DNA from: a virus
Virus record (IMG/VR): IMGVR_UViG_3300031963_000892
Location: 1-24,531 of that record
Reading direction: 5' to 3' (one strand)
DNA length: 24,531 nt
Within the stretch, counting starts at the first letter, position 1. Every line of letters starts with the position of its first letter. The notes under the pieces are model-generated. The model made no database searches. It was not told the DNA's origin and saw nothing but the letters and a program-made list of their open reading frames with translations. The position numbers and the translations under genes were made by a program. Below, one piece after another: positions 6,362-14,157 of the stretch.

Positions 6362-6757
6362 GTGGCGCGGACAGACGAGGGCAAGTGGAAGCGCATTGTC
6401 GCCGCCGTGAAGGCCAGCGACAAAGGCGGCAAGCCCGGCCAGTGGTCTGCCCGCAAAGCCCAGCTTGCGACCCAACGGTACAAGAAGTCCGGGGGCGGAT
6501 ACTCCGGCCCCAAGACCAAGGCCCAGCAATCGCTGTCCAAGTGGACGAAGGAAGAGTGGGGTACCAAGTCCGGTAAACCCTCAACCCAAGGCCCCAAGGC
6601 GACCGGGGAGCGATACCTCCCGAAGAAAGCGCGACAGGCACTGACTTCTTCCGAATACGCTGCTACAACGAAGGCCAAGCGAGAAGGCATGGCTAAGGGC
6701 AAGCAGTTCGTGAAGCAGCCCAAGACCATCGCCAAAAAGACGGCGAGATACAGATGA
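6362..6757 (+). CDS. Conserved basic phage protein (GKPGQWSARKAQLAT / WTKEEWGTKSGKPS family)
   Basis: This 131-residue protein is read from GTG at 6362, with GAAGGGG (6348-6354) upstream. The ordered motifs are KWKRIVAAVKASDKGGKPGQ, WSARKAQLATQRYKKSGGGY, LSKWTKEEWGTKSGKPSTQG, GERYLPKKARQALTSSEYAA and TTKAKREGMAKGKQFVKQP. This set matches a widespread small-protein family of phages and large viruses that I believe is DUF5872 (number from memory, unverified). No catalytic residues are obvious. The conserved Trp and basic residues could serve DNA or capsid contacts. It overlaps the next gene by 4 nt (ATGA), so it is probably co-translated with the adaptor. Confidence 0.8.
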   Translation: MARTDEGKWKRIVAAVKASDKGGKPGQWSARKAQLATQRYKKSGGGYSGPKTKAQQSLSKWTKEEWGTKSGKPSTQGPKATGERYLPKKARQALTSSEYAATTKAKREGMAKGKQFVKQPKTIAKKTARYR

Positions 6758-7464
6758 CCACGAGCGGCACCACTACCTTCAACATGAACCTCAACGAGCT
6801 TGTTGAGGAAGCGTTCGAGCGTTGCGGTGCCGAGCTTCGTACTGGCTACGACTTGCGCACTGCCCGGCGCAGCCTCAACCTCCTGACGATTGAGTGGGCT
6901 AACCGGGGCATCAACCTATGGACTATCGAACAGGGGAGTATCCCGTTGGTGCAGGGACAGATCACCTACGATCTACCTGCGGATACCATTGACCTGATCG
7001 ACCACGTGATCCGCACCCAGACCGGGCAGGCGCAAACCGACATCAACATCAGCCGGATCAGTGTCGATACCTACTCGACGATCCCGAACAAGAATGCGCA
7101 GGGTCGCCCGATCCAAGTCTGGATCAACCGGCAGTCGGGTGCGAATTACCCGGTGACCGGCGTGCGGGAGCCGCAGATCAACGTCTGGCCCGCGCCGGAA
7201 CAGAGCAACTACTACACCTTCGTCTACTGGCGGCTCCGACGCATCCAAGACGCTGGCAACGGCGTCACGACGCAGGACATTCCATTCCGCTTCCTTCCGT
7301 GCATGGTGGCTGGTCTGGCCTATCACCTGTCCAAGAAGGTGCCGGGCGGGCTGGAGCGCACCATGATGCTCAAGAGCGAATACGAAGAACTCTGGCAGCA
7401 GGCTGCAGACGAGGACCGTGAAAAGGCCCCGCTCCGCATCGCCCCGCGTCAGATGTTCTACTAG
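6754..7464 (+). CDS. Head-to-tail adaptor protein (gp11/gp4-like), first of two
   Basis: This 236-residue protein has a helical N-terminus (MNLNELVEEAFERCGAELRT) with RTARRSLNLLTIEWANRGIN, followed by a beta-rich middle (WTIEQGSIPLVQGQITYDLP, INVWPAPEQ, YYTFVYWRLRRIQD). The C-terminal helix region has PFRFLPCMVAGLAYHLSKKV and LKSEYEELWQQAADEDRE. This helix-beta-helix plan, with 'A...LN.L...W...G..LW....', is typical of T7 gp11/P22 gp4-like adaptors that sit under the portal and complete the connector of short-tailed phages. It acts in the virion at the portal-tail junction. A second protein of the same architecture is encoded at 8220-8900. Confidence 0.75.
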   Translation: MTTSGTTTFNMNLNELVEEAFERCGAELRTGYDLRTARRSLNLLTIEWANRGINLWTIEQGSIPLVQGQITYDLPADTIDLIDHVIRTQTGQAQTDINISRISVDTYSTIPNKNAQGRPIQVWINRQSGANYPVTGVREPQINVWPAPEQSNYYTFVYWRLRRIQDAGNGVTTQDIPFRFLPCMVAGLAYHLSKKVPGGLERTMMLKSEYEELWQQAADEDREKAPLRIAPRQMFY

Positions 7465-7472
7465 GAGGTGCG

Positions 7473-7865
7473 ATGCCTAATCGGTTCGCCTCTGGCAAAT
7501 GGGCGATCTCGCAGTGCGACCGCTGCGGGTTCCGTTACAAGCTCAAGCAGCTTCGGCGTCTCGTCATCAAGACGAAGAACGTCAACATCCTCGTGTGCCC
7601 AACCTGCTGGGAACCGGATCAACCACAGCTTCAGCTTGGTATGTACCCGGTCGATGACCCACAGGCGCTGCGCAATCCGCGTCCCGACACGACCTACTTC
7701 CAGTCTGGCTTGATGGCCGACGGGTCTGTCGGTGAAGGTAGCCGGATCATTCAGTGGGGTTGGAACCCCGTAGGACTAAACGATCCTTTGGGTTTATCTG
7801 GACTTCCAAATACGCTACTAGGAGTTGGTGAAGTAGGCACGGTGACTGTGCAGACGGAGGAATGA
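7473..7865 (+). CDS. Zinc-ribbon phage protein (CDRCGF...CPTCWEPDQPQLQ family)
   Basis: This 130-residue protein has two CxxC pairs, C15-C18 (CDRCGF) and C42-C45 (CPTCW), forming a probable zinc ribbon. The conserved stretch WEPDQPQLQLGMYPVDDPQA then LRNPRPD follows. The C-terminal ~70 residues are Gly/Pro/Asn-rich and look flexible. This exact arrangement recurs in aquatic podovirus-like phages near adaptor genes, implying a structural role rather than transcription control; that is inference from neighbourhood. A strong TAGGAGGTG precedes the ATG. The stop overlaps a dispensable ATG of the next gene. Confidence 0.75.
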   Translation: MPNRFASGKWAISQCDRCGFRYKLKQLRRLVIKTKNVNILVCPTCWEPDQPQLQLGMYPVDDPQALRNPRPDTTYFQSGLMADGSVGEGSRIIQWGWNPVGLNDPLGLSGLPNTLLGVGEVGTVTVQTEE

Positions 7866-7867
7866 CG

Positions 7868-8074
7868 ATGGATAAGAAGGACCTCAAGCAAGACAAGAAA
7901 ATGGTGGCCGCTGCGGTGCACAAGCACGAGCGCGCCAAGCATAAGGGTCAGCCGCTGACCAAGATGGCCAAGGGCGGCAAGACCAATGCCCAGATGAAGG
8001 CGATGGGCCGTAATCTGGCGAAGGTCGCCAACCAGAAGAAGTCGGTGCGCGCTGTGCCGAAGAAGGGCATCTGA
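7868..8074 (+). CDS. Basic phage protein (MDKKDLKQDKKMV..AVHKHE family) with MAKGGKT motif
   Basis: This 68-residue protein is Lys/His-rich: DKKDLKQDKKMVAAAVHKHE, then KMAKGGKTNAQMKAMGRNLA and KVANQKKSVRAVPKKGI. The 'DLKQDK..IA.AVHKHE ... K.GGKT...MK..GRN.AKV.NQK' pattern is a common small phage protein family of unknown function. GGAGG (7856-7860) favours ATG 7868 (7 nt spacing) over the overlapping ATG at 7862. The AKGGK motif ties it to the basic proteins at 4882-6360. No membrane segment or enzyme signature is present. Confidence 0.75.
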   Translation: MDKKDLKQDKKMVAAAVHKHERAKHKGQPLTKMAKGGKTNAQMKAMGRNLAKVANQKKSVRAVPKKGI

Positions 8075-8075
8075 C

Positions 8076-8216
8076 ATGGACTACAAGCCCAAGATCGTGC
8101 CGATTGTGCCGAACAACAACGGCTATCCGAACAAGGTTGCCAACACCCAGACCGTGAAAACTCGCGGAACCGGCGCGGCTACCAAGGGGACGAATAGCAG
8201 CAAGAAGCTGGGGTAA
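8076..8216 (+). CDS. 46-residue basic phage peptide (TRGTGAATKG family)
   Basis: This short gene begins MDYKPKIVPIVPNNNGYPNK, continues VANTQTVKTRGTGAATKG, and ends TNSSKKLG. The C-terminal TRGTGAATKG..S.K is a recognisable motif of very short, basic proteins in phages of this kind. It starts 1 nt after the preceding stop and ends 3 nt before the next start, so it is embedded in the operon without room for other signals. It belongs to the same basic-protein group by composition, but it lacks the AKGG motif. Function unknown. Confidence 0.7.
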   Translation: MDYKPKIVPIVPNNNGYPNKVANTQTVKTRGTGAATKGTNSSKKLG

Positions 8217-8219
8217 CCC

Positions 8220-8900
8220 GTGAACTACGCGCAACTGTTCGAGACCATCAAGGGGTACGTCGAAAACGACTTCCCCAACACCTCGTGGACCGGCTCTGAC
8301 GGCTCCAGCACGGTGACGTTGACGTCCACCGAGCAGATCAACGCGTTCATCAAGGAGGCCGAGCAGCGCATCTTCAACTCGGTCCAGCTTTTGGACCTGC
8401 GGAAGAATGTGACCGGTAACGTCACAGCAGGGAATAAGTACCTCTCGGTGCCTTCGGACTGGCTCGCCAACTTCTCGCTGGCCGTGATCGACGGAGACGG
8501 GAACTACGAGTTCCTGCTCAACAAGGACGTCAGCTTCATCCGGCAGTCGTTTCCGAACCCAAGCGACACGGGCCTACCGTACTGCTACGCCTATTTCGAC
8601 GAGAACTCGTACATCCTTGGTCCGACCCCGGATGCGAACTACCAAGTCGAACTCCACTATTTCTACTACCCGCCGTCCATCGTCGAGGCGGGCACTTCGT
8701 GGCTGGGTGACAACTTTGACAGTGCGCTCCTCTACGGGGCGCTGCTGGAAGCCTACACCTTCATGAAGGGCGAAGCCGATGTCATGGCTGGCTACCAGAA
8801 GCGGTATGACGAGGCGATGGCCATGCTCAAGCAGCTTGGCGAGGGCAAGAACCGTCAGGATATGTATCGCAGCGGGCAGGCCCGCTACCCGGTGAGGTAA
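8220..8900 (+). CDS. Second adaptor-like protein (SU10 adaptor-like)
   Basis: This 226-residue protein starts at GTG 8220, with GGGGT (8210-8214) 5 nt upstream; MNYAQLFETIKGYVENDF is a typical start for this family. Next come FIKEAEQRIFNSVQLLDLRK, a beta-rich centre with NKYLSVPSDWLANFSLAVID and KDVSFIRQSFPNPSDTGLP, then YCYAYFDENSYILGPTPDAN and VELHYFYYPPSIVE. A C-terminal helical region has LLYGALLEAYTFMKGEADVM and YQKRYDEAMAMLKQLGEGKN. This matches phage adaptor proteins (T7 gp11/SU10-adaptor type) well, particularly 'FD.ALLYGALLEAY.FMKGE'. It would form a ring in the tail neck. It is of similar plan to the protein at 6754-7464, so the tail may use two stacked adaptor rings or one of them has another neck role. 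Confidence 0.78.
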   Translation: MNYAQLFETIKGYVENDFPNTSWTGSDGSSTVTLTSTEQINAFIKEAEQRIFNSVQLLDLRKNVTGNVTAGNKYLSVPSDWLANFSLAVIDGDGNYEFLLNKDVSFIRQSFPNPSDTGLPYCYAYFDENSYILGPTPDANYQVELHYFYYPPSIVEAGTSWLGDNFDSALLYGALLEAYTFMKGEADVMAGYQKRYDEAMAMLKQLGEGKNRQDMYRSGQARYPVR

Positions 8901-8903
8901 GCC

Positions 8904-9185
8904 ATGTTCGATGCTGTAGGGGCTATTGGGGCCGTCGATGTCCAAACCACCACGGGGCGTGGCTTCACTCCCGAGGAGATCGCGGAGCGCGCCCTCGACA
9001 AGATCATCTACGTGGGCAGCACCGCCCATCCGGCTATCCGGGAGCAGGCGGAAGCCTTTCGGTCGTCGATCCGAGCGGTACTGATCCATTACCTACACGA
9101 AGCGGTGCGTTCCGACCGTGTGTCCATATCCAACAAACTGCGGGAGGCCGGGTTTCCGGAGATGATCCCGATCCTCGACCTGTAA
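8904..9185 (+). CDS. Conserved small phage protein (RGFTPEEIAERALDKIIYVG family)
   Basis: This 93-residue protein has TGRGFTPEEIAERALDKIIY, then VGSTAHPAIREQAEAFRSSI and RAVLIHYLHEAVRSDRVSIS, ending LREAGFPEMIPILDL. It is predicted to be mainly helical and soluble. The FTPEE.AERALDKI..VG...HPAIR.QA.AF...I..VL..Y..EA..SDR block is a strongly conserved phage-only protein between adaptor and fibre genes. It is likely a virion or assembly component by location. I do not recognise an activity. Confidence 0.75.
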   Translation: MFDAVGAIGAVDVQTTTGRGFTPEEIAERALDKIIYVGSTAHPAIREQAEAFRSSIRAVLIHYLHEAVRSDRVSISNKLREAGFPEMIPILDL

Positions 9186-9195
9186 GGAGGCCCCG

Positions 9196-9660
9196 ATGGC
9201 AATTACCCAAGCTATGTGCACCAGCTTCAAGGGGGAAATCCTCCTTAGCGTGCACGACTTCCGCGCCACTTCCGGCGATACTTTCAAGCTGGCGCTCTAC
9301 ACCTCGTCGGCTAACCTTGACGCCACCACGACTGCCTATACGGCGACTGGGGAGGTTTCGTCGTCGGGCACCAACTACACCACTGGCGGCGGCACGCTGA
9401 CCAACCTCGGTGTGGTCACTTCGGGCACGACCGGTTTCACCGACTTTGCCGATCTGACCTTCGCTAACGCGACGATCACGGCTCGCGGTGCGCTGATCTA
9501 CAACACCACCCCGTCGGCGCTGTCGAACGGTGGTTCGGTGCTGACCAACCCGGCTGTGGCGGTGCTGGACTTCGGTTCGGACAAGACCTCGACCAACGGT
9601 GATTTCACCATCATCTTCCCGACCCCGGCTGCTTCGACCGCTATCATCAGGATCGCCTAA
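9196..9660 (+). CDS. Beta-rich tail/virion protein upstream of the first fibre
   Basis: This 154-residue protein begins MAITQAMCTSFKGEILLSVH, followed by FKLALYTSSANLDATTTAYT and then Gly/Thr-rich beta stretches. It ends AVAVLDFGSDKTSTNGDFTI plus IFPTPAASTAIIRIA. The 'MAITQAMC.SFK.E.L...H.F......FK.ALYTS.A..' N-terminus and the 'VLDFG.DK....GDFT..FP......II.I' C-terminus define a common phage structural family next to tail fibre genes. AAGGAGG precedes the ATG. The stop TAA shares 1 nt with the ATG of the fibre, so the two are translationally coupled and may assemble together. The exact position in the virion is unknown. Confidence 0.75.
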   Translation: MAITQAMCTSFKGEILLSVHDFRATSGDTFKLALYTSSANLDATTTAYTATGEVSSSGTNYTTGGGTLTNLGVVTSGTTGFTDFADLTFANATITARGALIYNTTPSALSNGGSVLTNPAVAVLDFGSDKTSTNGDFTIIFPTPAASTAIIRIA

Positions 9661-12600
9661 TGGCTCTTGCCTTTGCTGACCGCGTAAAGGAAACGACGAC
9701 CACTACCGGAACCGGCACGATCACTCTCGCGGGTGCGTCTGCCGGGTATCAGTCGTTTGCGGCCATCGGCAACGGCAACACAACCTACTACACGATTGCG
9801 GCAGGTTCCCAGTGGGAAGTGGGCATCGGCACCTACACGGCTGCTGGTACTACGCTATCCCGTGATACCGTGCTGGCATCGAGTAGCGGCGGCGCGCTGG
9901 TCAACTTCTCGGCGGGCGTGAAGGACGTCTTCTGCGACTACCCTGCTGGTAAGGCGGTCATTCAAGACGGGGCGTCCATTGCGGCGGGTACCGCTATCCT
10001 TGGTGTGCCCAATGGGGGCACGGGCGCAGCTACGTTGACGACCAATGGTGTACTTTATGGTAACGGTACGTCAGCCCTCGCGGTCACGGCTGCGGGCACT
10101 AGCGGTCAAGTTCTTGTCGGCAACACTGGCGGTGCCCCTTCATGGGCCTCCTTGAGTGGTATCGGTGTCACTTCGTTTAGCGCGGGCACCACGGGGCTTA
10201 CACCTTCAACGGGTACCACTGGCGCGATTACGCTCGCGGGCACGCTGGGCGTCGCCAACGGCGGCACAGGCGCGACAACGCTGTCCTCGGGCTATCTGGT
10301 CAAGGGCAACGGCACCTCGGCTGTATCGGCCTCTGTCATCTTCGACAACGGCACGAACGTCGGGATCGGAACCAGCAGCCCCAGCAGCCGCCTTACGGTG
10401 CAGGGCGACGAACTCATCATCCCTGCTGCCGGGTGGACTTCGGGGCAGGCTGCGCGGCTGTACCTTGGTGACACCAACAACGGCATCCAAAGCGTTAATG
10501 GCGCGTACCAGAACTACTTTGCATTCAATGGTCATAGCTGGTTGATTAGCGGCTCTGAACGGATGCGGATCGACAGTAGCGGTAACGTCGGGATCGCTAC
10601 AAGTAGTCCTGCTACGCCGTTGGATGTGGGTGGGACGATCCGTACCAGCACAGGTGGCTCTGACCCCGGTACGGGGACCGCGCTTTATTTTGTCGGGTCC
10701 GGTGCTTTCCAGAGTGTCTTGGCCGGGGCTGCATTTGCGGTCCACACGGGGAACAACAATGCGCGCACCGAGCGGATGCGTGTCGATATTAGCGGCAATG
10801 TCGGGATCGGTACTTCGTCGCCCGGTGCCAAGCTCGACGTAACCACGGCCTCTGGGGCCAACATCGTCGTGTCGCGCTCCAGCGCCGCTGGCTACGCGGC
10901 CTTCCAGCGCATCGCCCCCGCAGGGCAACAGACCTACGACTTCTACACGATCAACGGCACCGAAGCTGGGCGCATCACGGTCGATGGCTCAAACTTCATG
11001 GCCTTCTCGACTGGCTCTTCTGCCACCGAACGCATGCGCATCGACAGCAGCGGCAACGTCGGGATCGGGATTAGTAGTCCGAGCTACCGTCTTGATGTCG
11101 GCACTGGCACTGCCGTTGGCACCACGGCGGGCAATTCGATTTCGGTTAGCCGTCTAAGCGGCGGAGCGGGCACGAACAACGTCGCGCTTCAGACTACACT
11201 GAACCGGATTTCGAACGGCACCGATTGGCAGACGACAGCCCTGCGCGTCCAAGCGCAAGTCGATCTCACCCCGTTTGGGTATATTGATTTCCTTAATGGC
11301 TCCTCGGCTGCGATGGCTTTCGGTCGCGCAACGAGCGAGTTCATGCGCATCGACAGCAGCGGCAACTTGGGCCTTGGGACCACCGCGCCCACCGTGCAGT
11401 TCCAAATCAACGGCACCCAGCCTCAGATACAGTGGAGCAACCCGACCACGGGCGCTACCTCTAACGATGGCACGCACCTCTACCTGTCCAGTTCAGACTT
11501 CTGGCTAGTCAACAAAGAAGCCGCCGCGATGGTGTTCGCCACCAGCAACACCGAACGCGCCCGCATCACCAGCGCGGGTGACGTCGGGATCGGCACCACC
11601 AGCCCCGGTGCGACCCTCACCGTCGTGACGAACACGACTTCCCATAATGGGATGCGCGTCACCAACAATTCGACGACGCAGTTTGCTGGTTCTGGCTTGC
11701 AGATGCTCGGCCCGAGTGCCGCCGGTTCGCAGGGTGGCGCGGGTATCTACTATTACAACACCAACGTCGGCGGCACGACTGGCGGTCTGGGCATAGCCCA
11801 GCTCAACAGTAGTGGTAACTTCCAGCGCAACCTCGCCTACTACGACTACAACAGCCAGTTCTGGGGTTTCCTCACCAACGGCTCCGAGCGGATACGCATC
11901 GACAGCAGCGGCAACGTCGGGATCGGGACCAGCAGCCCCGGCGCACGCCTCGATGTCAACGGCACTTCGACAACTGATATTTTTCACGTAACCCGTGGTA
12001 CTACTTGGTTCACGGTAGGGGTCACCGACGGTTCTCGCGTCGATGTCAATGCGTTCCAGTCGGGTGTGGGCGCAAGGCATCTGGCGCTCCAGAGTGCTGG
12101 GGGTTCCGCGAGCTTTGAAGGTAACCTTGGGATCGGGACCAGCAGCCCCGGTGTCCGGCTCGATGTGGTGGGTGGCTCTATTCGGGTTGGCAACACCCAT
12201 GCAATGACGTTCCGCAACGCTGCGGGTACGGGTACGGCTACCTATACCCTCCAGAGTGACGACAACTTCGTCGTCTATAACGCTGCGGGCACGCCGATCC
12301 AGAGTTTCTCGCAGGGTGCTGCGGCTTTTGCGGTCTATGGCGGCAACGCCAACAACCGCATGATCGTCGATAGCGGCAGCAATATCACTTACTGGATCGT
12401 CAACGGCTCCGAGCGCGCTCGCATCAACAGCAGCGGCGAGTTCCTCGTCGGCACCTCCTCCGGTGGCCGCACGGTCTGCATCAACGCTTCCGACAACTGG
12501 GTGCGCCAAGTTAATCCCAGCCGCTCGTGGCTGATTGGCATGGGCACCGGGTCCAACTTCAATATTTTCGACGAGACAGGCGGTGGCACCCGGCTCGGGA

Positions 12601-13811
12601 TTGATACTAGCGGTAATTGGCTCGGTACCAACTCGATCATTCTCGGCGCGGGGTTCAACAACGACAACCGGATCGAGGTCGGTCAGGGCCGCACGGGCAA
12701 CAACTTTGCCTACATCGACCTGATCGGGGACACGACCTACACCGACTACGGCCTGCGCCTGCTCCGTGGGAATGGTGGTCCGAACGCAACTTCGGAACTG
12801 AACCATCGCGGGACTGGCCCTTTCTCTATCAACGTTCAAGACGCAGGTATTCTGGCCCTTGCGACCAGCAATACCGAACGGATGCGTATCGACAGCGCCG
12901 GGAGTGTCGGGCTTGGTACAAGTTCGCCTCAATGTCGTTTCAACGTCAAAGGCGGCACCACTTGGCTCCAGAACTTCAACGGGGCGAACGCCTCCCCCAC
13001 TGAGGCGGTGGACTGGCCGGTTCCGGCCCTGAACGTCACATCCTTTGGAGACTTCACGCTCCAGACCATGATGACCTTCACGTTGCCGAACGATGGCAAC
13101 TACTTTACCGGCGACAACGTCTGGAACTTCCGCCTTGAGCAAACCGCTAGCTCGACCACCTCTGCGGGCGTCGCGGGCATGCGCTTTATGGGACCCGGCT
13201 ACCTCCTGTTTGGCCCCGGACAGTCCGAGCGGATGCGGATCGACGCAAGCGGCCACGCCCGTTTCGGCCCTTATGCCAGCAGCTCCTCGTCCGGTAACGC
13301 GACCGGCGTCGAGATCATGAACAACGGCGGCACGGGCGACAGCAACTTGGCCGCGATGTCGTTCCACTGCCAAGGCACGTACGGCATGCACCTTGGTCTT
13401 CGCCCGGACGGATACTTCGGCGCGGGCGGGTGGTCCGCGAGTTCGTGGCGCTGGTACGTCTACATGCCCAGTGGCGACATGACCGCTGCGGGCAACGTTA
13501 CTGCCTACTCGGACCCGCGTCTCAAGGAGGATGTGCAGCCTATCACGGGCGCGCTGGCTACGCTTGGCAAGCTCGACGGTGTCCGCTTCCGTTGGAAGCA
13601 GCAGGAGTTTCTGGGCCACGCCGGAGAATACGACTACGGTGTTCTGGCCGATCAGGTCCAAGCTGTATTGCCGGAAATCGTCGCGGATAGTATGCACGAC
13701 GCGCCGGAAGGCGGCAAATACAAGACCGTGGCCTACGACAAGCTCGTCCCGTTGCTGATCGAAGCTGTAAAAGAACTCACCGCGCGCGTGGCGGAACTGG
13801 AAAGGAAGTAA
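9660..13811 (+). CDS. Large tail fibre/spike with C-terminal S74 intramolecular chaperone
   Basis: This 1383-residue protein has an N-terminal ~105-residue attachment-like domain (MALAFADRVKETTTTTGTGT ... YTAAGTTLSRDTVLASSSGG ... VKDVFCDYPAGKAV). A shaft with NGGTGA motifs follows. The long body carries nine copies of the (N/D/S)(V/L)G(I/L)G(T)(S/T)(S/A)P..(R/K)L.V repeat, usually after ERMRIDSSG. Residues from Ser1284 (SDPRLKEDVQPITGALATLG ...) form a Peptidase_S74 domain with YDYGVLADQVQAVLPEIV and the terminal coiled coil YDKLVPLLIEAVKELTARVA. In S74 proteins the C-terminal trimeric chaperone folds the fibre and then cuts itself off at a Ser-Asp bond; Ser1284-Asp1285 is the matching site. 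The fibre would bind the host surface. Its repeats have low-complexity DNA but the frame is intact throughout. Confidence 0.92.
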   Translation: MALAFADRVKETTTTTGTGTITLAGASAGYQSFAAIGNGNTTYYTIAAGSQWEVGIGTYTAAGTTLSRDTVLASSSGGALVNFSAGVKDVFCDYPAGKAVIQDGASIAAGTAILGVPNGGTGAATLTTNGVLYGNGTSALAVTAAGTSGQVLVGNTGGAPSWASLSGIGVTSFSAGTTGLTPSTGTTGAITLAGTLGVANGGTGATTLSSGYLVKGNGTSAVSASVIFDNGTNVGIGTSSPSSRLTVQGDELIIPAAGWTSGQAARLYLGDTNNGIQSVNGAYQNYFAFNGHSWLISGSERMRIDSSGNVGIATSSPATPLDVGGTIRTSTGGSDPGTGTALYFVGSGAFQSVLAGAAFAVHTGNNNARTERMRVDISGNVGIGTSSPGAKLDVTTASGANIVVSRSSAAGYAAFQRIAPAGQQTYDFYTINGTEAGRITVDGSNFMAFSTGSSATERMRIDSSGNVGIGISSPSYRLDVGTGTAVGTTAGNSISVSRLSGGAGTNNVALQTTLNRISNGTDWQTTALRVQAQVDLTPFGYIDFLNGSSAAMAFGRATSEFMRIDSSGNLGLGTTAPTVQFQINGTQPQIQWSNPTTGATSNDGTHLYLSSSDFWLVNKEAAAMVFATSNTERARITSAGDVGIGTTSPGATLTVVTNTTSHNGMRVTNNSTTQFAGSGLQMLGPSAAGSQGGAGIYYYNTNVGGTTGGLGIAQLNSSGNFQRNLAYYDYNSQFWGFLTNGSERIRIDSSGNVGIGTSSPGARLDVNGTSTTDIFHVTRGTTWFTVGVTDGSRVDVNAFQSGVGARHLALQSAGGSASFEGNLGIGTSSPGVRLDVVGGSIRVGNTHAMTFRNAAGTGTATYTLQSDDNFVVYNAAGTPIQSFSQGAAAFAVYGGNANNRMIVDSGSNITYWIVNGSERARINSSGEFLVGTSSGGRTVCINASDNWVRQVNPSRSWLIGMGTGSNFNIFDETGGGTRLGIDTSGNWLGTNSIILGAGFNNDNRIEVGQGRTGNNFAYIDLIGDTTYTDYGLRLLRGNGGPNATSELNHRGTGPFSINVQDAGILALATSNTERMRIDSAGSVGLGTSSPQCRFNVKGGTTWLQNFNGANASPTEAVDWPVPALNVTSFGDFTLQTMMTFTLPNDGNYFTGDNVWNFRLEQTASSTTSAGVAGMRFMGPGYLLFGPGQSERMRIDASGHARFGPYASSSSSGNATGVEIMNNGGTGDSNLAAMSFHCQGTYGMHLGLRPDGYFGAGGWSASSWRWYVYMPSGDMTAAGNVTAYSDPRLKEDVQPITGALATLGKLDGVRFRWKQQEFLGHAGEYDYGVLADQVQAVLPEIVADSMHDAPEGGKYKTVAYDKLVPLLIEAVKELTARVAELERK
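10354..12940 (+). repeat. Interspersed [14 protein letters not shown] repeats in fibre 1
   Basis: Nine imperfect copies of a ~15-codon motif, (N/D/S)(V/L)G(I/L)G(T)(S/T)(S/A)P with a following RLDV-like strand, are spaced irregularly through the fibre body. Several are preceded by an identical-looking ERMRIDSSGN segment. At DNA level the phrase ggcaacgtcgggatcgg recurs. Two more copies lie in the second fibre (about 16660 and 16980), giving homology for recombination between the fibres. Confidence 0.85.
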
Positions 13812-13812
13812 G

Positions 13813-14148
13813 ATGGCAGTCACCAACACTTGGTCCGTCGTGCAGATGGACGCATACCCCGAGGAAGACGGCGAGACCGATGTGGTCTTCAACGTCCATT
13901 GGACGCTGACTGGCACGGACGGCACCTACAGCGGCAGCGTCTATGGCTCGCAGGGTGTCAGCATCGACCCCGATGTCCCGTTCACCCCCTACGAGGACCT
14001 GACCGAAGAGCAGGTTATCGGCTGGGTGCAAGCTGCTATGGGCGCGGAACAGGTCGCCGCGCTTGAGGCCAACGTGGCCAAGCAGATCGAAGACCAGATC
14101 AACCCCCCTGTTGTAACCCCGCCCCTTCCGTGGGCACCAGCGCCGTAA
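13813..14148 (+). CDS. Small tail-associated conserved protein
   Basis: This 111-residue protein starts MAVTNTWSVVQMDAYPEEDG, with WTLTGTDGTYSGSVYGSQGV and a conserved PYEDLTEEQVIGWVQAAMGA block before helix EQVAALEANVAKQIEDQINP. It ends in a Pro-rich tail. The pattern 'W.V..M......G....V....W...G.DG.Y.......V......PF..Y..LTE..V..WV...LG...V...E..L...I..Q..P' matches a common phage protein family located just after tail fibres (I believe DUF7936; unverified). AAAGGAAG at 13801-13808 precedes the ATG and overlaps the end of the fibre gene. It may be a fibre accessory or assembly factor; this is inferred from position. Confidence 0.75.
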   Translation: MAVTNTWSVVQMDAYPEEDGETDVVFNVHWTLTGTDGTYSGSVYGSQGVSIDPDVPFTPYEDLTEEQVIGWVQAAMGAEQVAALEANVAKQIEDQINPPVVTPPLPWAPAP

Positions 14149-14157
14149 GGAGTACCT

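Noticed and set aside
5757-6641. Minus-strand open frames opposite the basic-protein cluster
   Set aside because: They cross four + strand genes with good start signals and known small-protein family motifs. The minus translations are Trp/Ser/Arg-rich noise.
11505-13925. 806-codon open frame on the minus strand opposite the first fibre
   Set aside because: It mirrors a repetitive GC-rich fibre gene whose codon pattern avoids stops on the complement. The translated sequence is Arg/Val/Ala/Asp-rich without domains, and the + strand frame has a clear S74 protein.
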